Origin: Sciurus carolinensis
Taxonomy: Eukaryota; Chordata; Mammalia; Rodentia; Sciuridae
Assembly (NCBI RefSeq): GCF_902686445.1
Contig: NC_062222.1
Coordinates: forward strand, 136,655,035-136,719,034
Direction: 5' to 3'
DNA: 64,000 nucleotides
Shown: piece after piece, positions 60,086 to 64,000 of the stretch
Layout: each line of letters starts with the position of its first letter
How positions within the stretch are numbered: the first letter of the stretch is position 1
Translations under genes and position numbers: made by a program
Notes under the pieces: model-generated
Seen by the model: the letters and a program-made list of their open reading frames with translations, nothing else
The model's database searches: none
What the model was told of the DNA's origin: nothing

Positions 60086-63000
60086 TGTTGTTTTTATTAT
60101 CTCAAAGGTTCCCTCACGCAGTTCCCAGCCGCTGCCCCTACTTGTGGAGCAGTTAGCAGTGGCCTCGTCAAACATCAGCAGTGCCTTCTGGGGGCACTGG
60201 GGCCAGAGACACCTCCCCAGAGGCCCCAGAGGCCGTGCCAGAGCAGGCCGGATCGGCCCCTACACAGGGGCACGGGGGTTGTCTGCCAGGAGGTGTGGCC
60301 AAGCTGGTGCAGCGTTTTGCTGGGTCACATCTGAACATGCCTTCCGGTCCCTTTGCCTTGGTCCCCCGCGTGGCTGTGTGAACTATTGCCCGCCCGCTTC
60401 TGCTGGGTTCTGACACACTGTCTGCAAGGTGCTTTCCAGATGCCTGCACCTGCAAGGGCAGGGCCAGTGCCAAGGTGGCCTGTCACCCAGGTTCTGACCT
60501 CTTCCTATCCCCAGGAATTCTGACATCACAGGACTGGAACCACGAAAGGCCTTGCTTTACCCTCTTACCCAAAGAACTCAGGCCACTGCTGTTGCAGCTG
60601 ATGCAGCTGTCTGTCACCATGGTGCCACCTGGAAATTTCAAGGCACACAGTGAGCGGTGTGGCAAGAGCCCAGGAGGCCTGCACCTGCACCACACCCAGG
60701 AACACAGGAAGCCCAGCCCCCAGCATCTCTCAGGTGACCTCCCAGGCTGGCACTGTTGCCTCAGAGCCGCTGCTGGCCTTACACCACTGGTGTGGGTAGT
60801 TACAGCATTTCCAGGATGGTTGCTTCACACTGCCAGGCCGGCAGTGACAGGCAACGTCACCACCACCTGACATCAAGTGGTGCCAACAGCACCAGCTGAC
60901 ACAAGCTGGGGCTCCTTAGCACACAGTCTTCCACACTCTGGTTTTGGCCAACATCCTGTGAGGCAAGTATAGTTGCCCTCTTTGCAGACGGGTAAACTGA
61001 GGTACCATGAGCTGTTGGGTCTTGTGATTGCAGAATTCATTTGATACTCTAAAACCTTGGGCTCACCAAAATCCAATGAATTACAAATAGTGTGTGGGGG
61101 AGTGTGTACCCTCTGCTTTTGCCAAGTAGCCTTTTCCTAACCCGTGTTAGGTACTTCCCACCTGTTGGCAGGATGTCACTTCCCAGGGTCCTACTCCATC
61201 ACCCTGACTCCATCCCCCCTCACCCCACCACCGTGCACCTTCATGTGAGTGGGTATCATAATGGGAACTTTTCATCAGGGTTGGTCATAGGGACAAGACA
61301 GTTCGTAGATGCTAGAATGCAAAGGTCAACCAGACATCCCTGTCTGATGGGCTGTCTAGCCTTTGCCCTCCCTGGGTTTGCAGCCCTTGGCAGGAATCCA
61401 GCCAGGTGGACATGCAACGGGGAAGTTTGCCACATGAGTCCAGTAACTGGAGAAAATCACAACTGCTCAGACTGCCACGCAGGCTTCCTTCCTTCCCTGT
61501 GGTAGGAGCCCTTGAGAGCAGTCGCCGGGCCTGTGGCTCCAGGCCCCACAGAGGCCATGCACCACTGTGCTGGCTGGGTGCTGACCACAGTCAATGTCAC
61601 CATGTTATGACTACTGAAACCACCCTCTCACCTTGAAATGAAGTCACATGCTAGCCTTTTGAGGCAGCAAACCAGCTTCTGCAGTCCCTGGCTCCTGTGG
61701 TAGCTGGGCCAGAAGGTGGGGATCAAGGGGAATCAACAGAACCAAGTGTTCATCAGCGCTGAGCCAAGGGACTGCAGGTCACCATATCTATGGGGGAAGA
61801 CAATAGCACAGTCCTGTACCTCACATCACACCTGGGGACCATTCCGAGTCCCAGGAGTCAGGCCTATTTAAGGGGATAGAATAGACCCCACCCACCCTTT
61901 GACCTGCCATCCCTAGGTCCTGTTACAGATGGGGACAGTGTCCCCTTTTAGATGACCTCAAGGCTTAGATGAGGCCACCATCAAAACTGAGAGCATGTTG
62001 CACGCTGGTCCTCAAGAATAGACCAAGGCCATGAGCCTAGGGCCATGTGTGTGGGGCTCTTCTTCCCCTTCGTTGCCACCTGAGAAGGCGCAGTGGGAAG
62101 AGACCTCTCCACCAGCTGCGCCTCCCAGGCTCCGGAGGACAGCACTGCTGCATGCTCACCGCCTGGGGGTCCTCCCCAGCAAACCCAGGGTGCCCATTGC
62201 TGTGGCTCCGAGTCCGAGGGGCTGGTCTGGAGCCCTCACCAGTGTGGTGAGCTGGGGGCTGTCGTTGATCATCAGAGTCCCAAGTGAAGGGCCCTACAGT
62301 GACCCCCAGGCCTGCTTACACAATTGAGTCAACTGTAGAGCTGGGCACACTGCCAATGCTCATGGGACCCTCCTCAGGGTGAGGACCTGAGGAAGACTGC
62401 ACTAGATGCCCAGTGCTGGTCAGCTTTGTGGACACAGCCAGGAGCTTCCTCCCCGTGCTGAAGAGGAGGAGTCCAGAGAGATCTGGGCTCTCTGCCAAAC
62501 CCCACGCTCAAGCCAGGGACATCCCCAGCTCAGTGAGGCCTCGAACTGGTACTCACAGGTCTTTGGGCTCAGCTCCTAAGCATCAGTGGCAGGACTCTTG
62601 TCAGGGGCTTGCGGGCACCATCTGTGGCCTTCCCCAGGATCCAGTTCCCGGTGGTCAGAACGTCAAACATAACCAGCAGGCCCTCCCACAGACCCGAGCT
62701 GCAGACCCACCCCCACCCCGGCGGTTGCCTGATGTGCTGGGGCTGTGCCCGTGTTCCCTCCCCAGGCCACAGATGTGGACGTGGCACAGCGAAGTTAGGA
62801 CCTTCGCCTGGGTGACAAGTCACTTGTGACAGACCCCAGATCTTGGCAGTGGTGCTGCCTGTGACCTGCTTGGTCACTCATGCCTGAGCTGCCCTCAGTG
62901 CCCACTCCTTAAAACCTAAGCTTGCCTGGCGGCCCTGTTGCCACCACAAAGCCTGCCCGGGGTGCTGGGTGAGCCTGGCCTCCTTCCCACCTTTGGGATC

Positions 63001-63875
63001 TGGTGTGGTGGGGACCTCAAGGGCTCTCTGTGCTCCTGCCCCTCCTGCTTCCCCAGCCCCACTCACTGTCTACTACCTCCTCGCCACAGGCTGGGGAGGA
63101 CCTGGAGGAATCCGGCCCCGGGAGGTTCCTCTGCCTGCAAACAGGTCCCACTTCTTGCCAGGCCTGGGTGGCATCCCATGTGGACGGAAGTCAGGCTGCA
63201 TGGACAGGGCTGGTGGGCAGCAAGCCTGGTTTTCCTACTGACCTTGACTTTCACAGTCATCACAGTGGAATGGGAACAGCAGGCTGAGCTGTTTGGGGGC
63301 CAAGGTTGTCTTCATGTTGACATTAAGCTGCTAACGAGGAGGAAAGAGAAGTCTCTTGGACTCGGTCTCCCCACCGGTGAGATCTGGACTGCTTCCCATT
63401 CAGGGAGAGGATCTCCCCAGGGAGGATTCCTGGAGGTATCCAGGTTGGTGTGGCATCAGGCCTGGCATCGAATGCCAGTGTTTGTGGAGAGAGAGGTGAC
63501 GTGCCCAAAGCTGCCTGGTACTCCTCCCGCCTAGACAGATGTAAGTCCTCGTTCAGACAACTGAGCAGTCCCCAAATCCAACCGTGCACCCATCAGGTGT
63601 GCTACTAATGTTGACTTCCAGCAGTACTAACAAGGCAGGTGGTAGTTTTAAGCCCCCATAAAACATAGAACACGGAATGAGTGGCTTTTTTGTCATTGGC
63701 AAGGCCAGCAAGGTGAGGTAAGTTCTTGACTGGGCCAGCTGGTGCTCTGGGCCCAGGAGCAGGGTAGGAGGCAGGTGACTGGCAGCCACCATGACATTCC
63801 ACTTAAAGCTCCTGGTAGACTGCTGATATGGTTGATGAGACCTGGGGTCTGAGGTGGCTGTAAAAATGAGAAAAG
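60086..63875. other. downstream intergenic flank of KIAA0232
   Basis: GC-rich, largely free of SINEs, with possible MIR remnants (for example around 60945-61030). Open frames up to 198 codons exist (62938-63534 plus) but have no recognisable product, no conserved splice pattern and no start context that stands out. In human the next gene is TBC1D14 as I recall; no exon of it is recognised here. Confidence 0.6.
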
Positions 63876-64000
63876 AACAGGGCCAGGCATGGTGGCACAC
63901 ACCTGTGTTCCCAGCATCTGAAGGCCAGCCTTGACGACTTAGCAAGACCTTGTCTCAAAGCCAAAAGGGCCGGTATGCAGCTCAGTGGAAGAGCAATCAC
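63876..64000 (+). mobile_element. B1-dID composite SINE, cut by the window end
   Basis: 'gggccaggcatggtggcaca' and 'gccagccttgacgacttagc' (B1 part), then the start of the ID part ('gggccggtatgcagctcagt') running off the window. Confidence 0.86.

Noticed and set aside
62938..63534. 198-codon plus-strand open frame downstream of the gene
   Set aside because: GC-rich flank with overlapping frames in several phases and low-complexity Pro/Ser/Gly product. No recognisable homology.
60086..64000. First exon of the downstream neighbour (TBC1D14 in human)
   Set aside because: No TBC1D14-like coding sequence or CpG-island promoter is visible. The distance in human is also larger, as I recall.

Overview
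The window is mammalian nuclear DNA, most likely from a squirrel-family rodent (Sciuridae: ground squirrel, marmot, chipmunk or tree squirrel). The evidence is the repeat content. There are many tRNA-Ala-derived ID SINEs, several with the longer tail (A-rich, then a 'taaataaa...gtccatcaacaac' type end) that I associate with squirrels. There are also many composite B1-dID SINEs, with a 7SL-like left half joined to an ID-like right half. L1 fragments, MIRs, a MaLR-type LTR element and simple repeats fill the rest. There is nothing bacterial, no CRISPR array and no operon.

One protein gene explains the coding signal: KIAA0232, on the + strand (human 4p16.1 by orthology). I recognise it from its protein sequence. 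Eight exons can be placed with consensus splice sites: 6641-7140 (5' UTR plus start), 24645-24782, 36879-36945, 38063-38144, 40010-43292 (a 3.3-kb internal exon carrying about 80% of the protein), 51425-51533, 55578-55675 and 57660-57845 (stop codon). The 3' UTR runs on to a poly(A) signal at 60063. Intron phases match exactly and give a continuous reading frame of 1,368 codons plus stop from the Met codon at 6997. The promoter and first non-coding exon(s) lie upstream of the window.

Layout: 1-6640 is the upstream intron, largely an old minus-strand L1 plus SINEs. The span 7141-24644 is a 17.5-kb intron with SINEs and two L1 3' ends. The span 24783-40009 holds three introns around two very short exons, with a diverged direct repeat, a 13-bp minisatellite and inverted SINEs. 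The span 43293-57659 holds the three 3' introns, with a MaLR LTR element, a U6 snRNA pseudogene and young ID elements. The span 60086-64000 is downstream flank with no gene I can support.

The most interesting region is the start exon. Its leader contains a start-stop codon pair followed by four short upstream ORFs packed almost end to end. The ancestral KIAA0232 start codon at 6912 is no longer in frame with the body of the protein: compared with the human protein as I remember it, two single bases are missing. Translation from it stops at 6995, two bases before the in-frame Met at 6997. Either this is a lineage change that turned the old start into another upstream ORF, or it is an assembly indel artefact.
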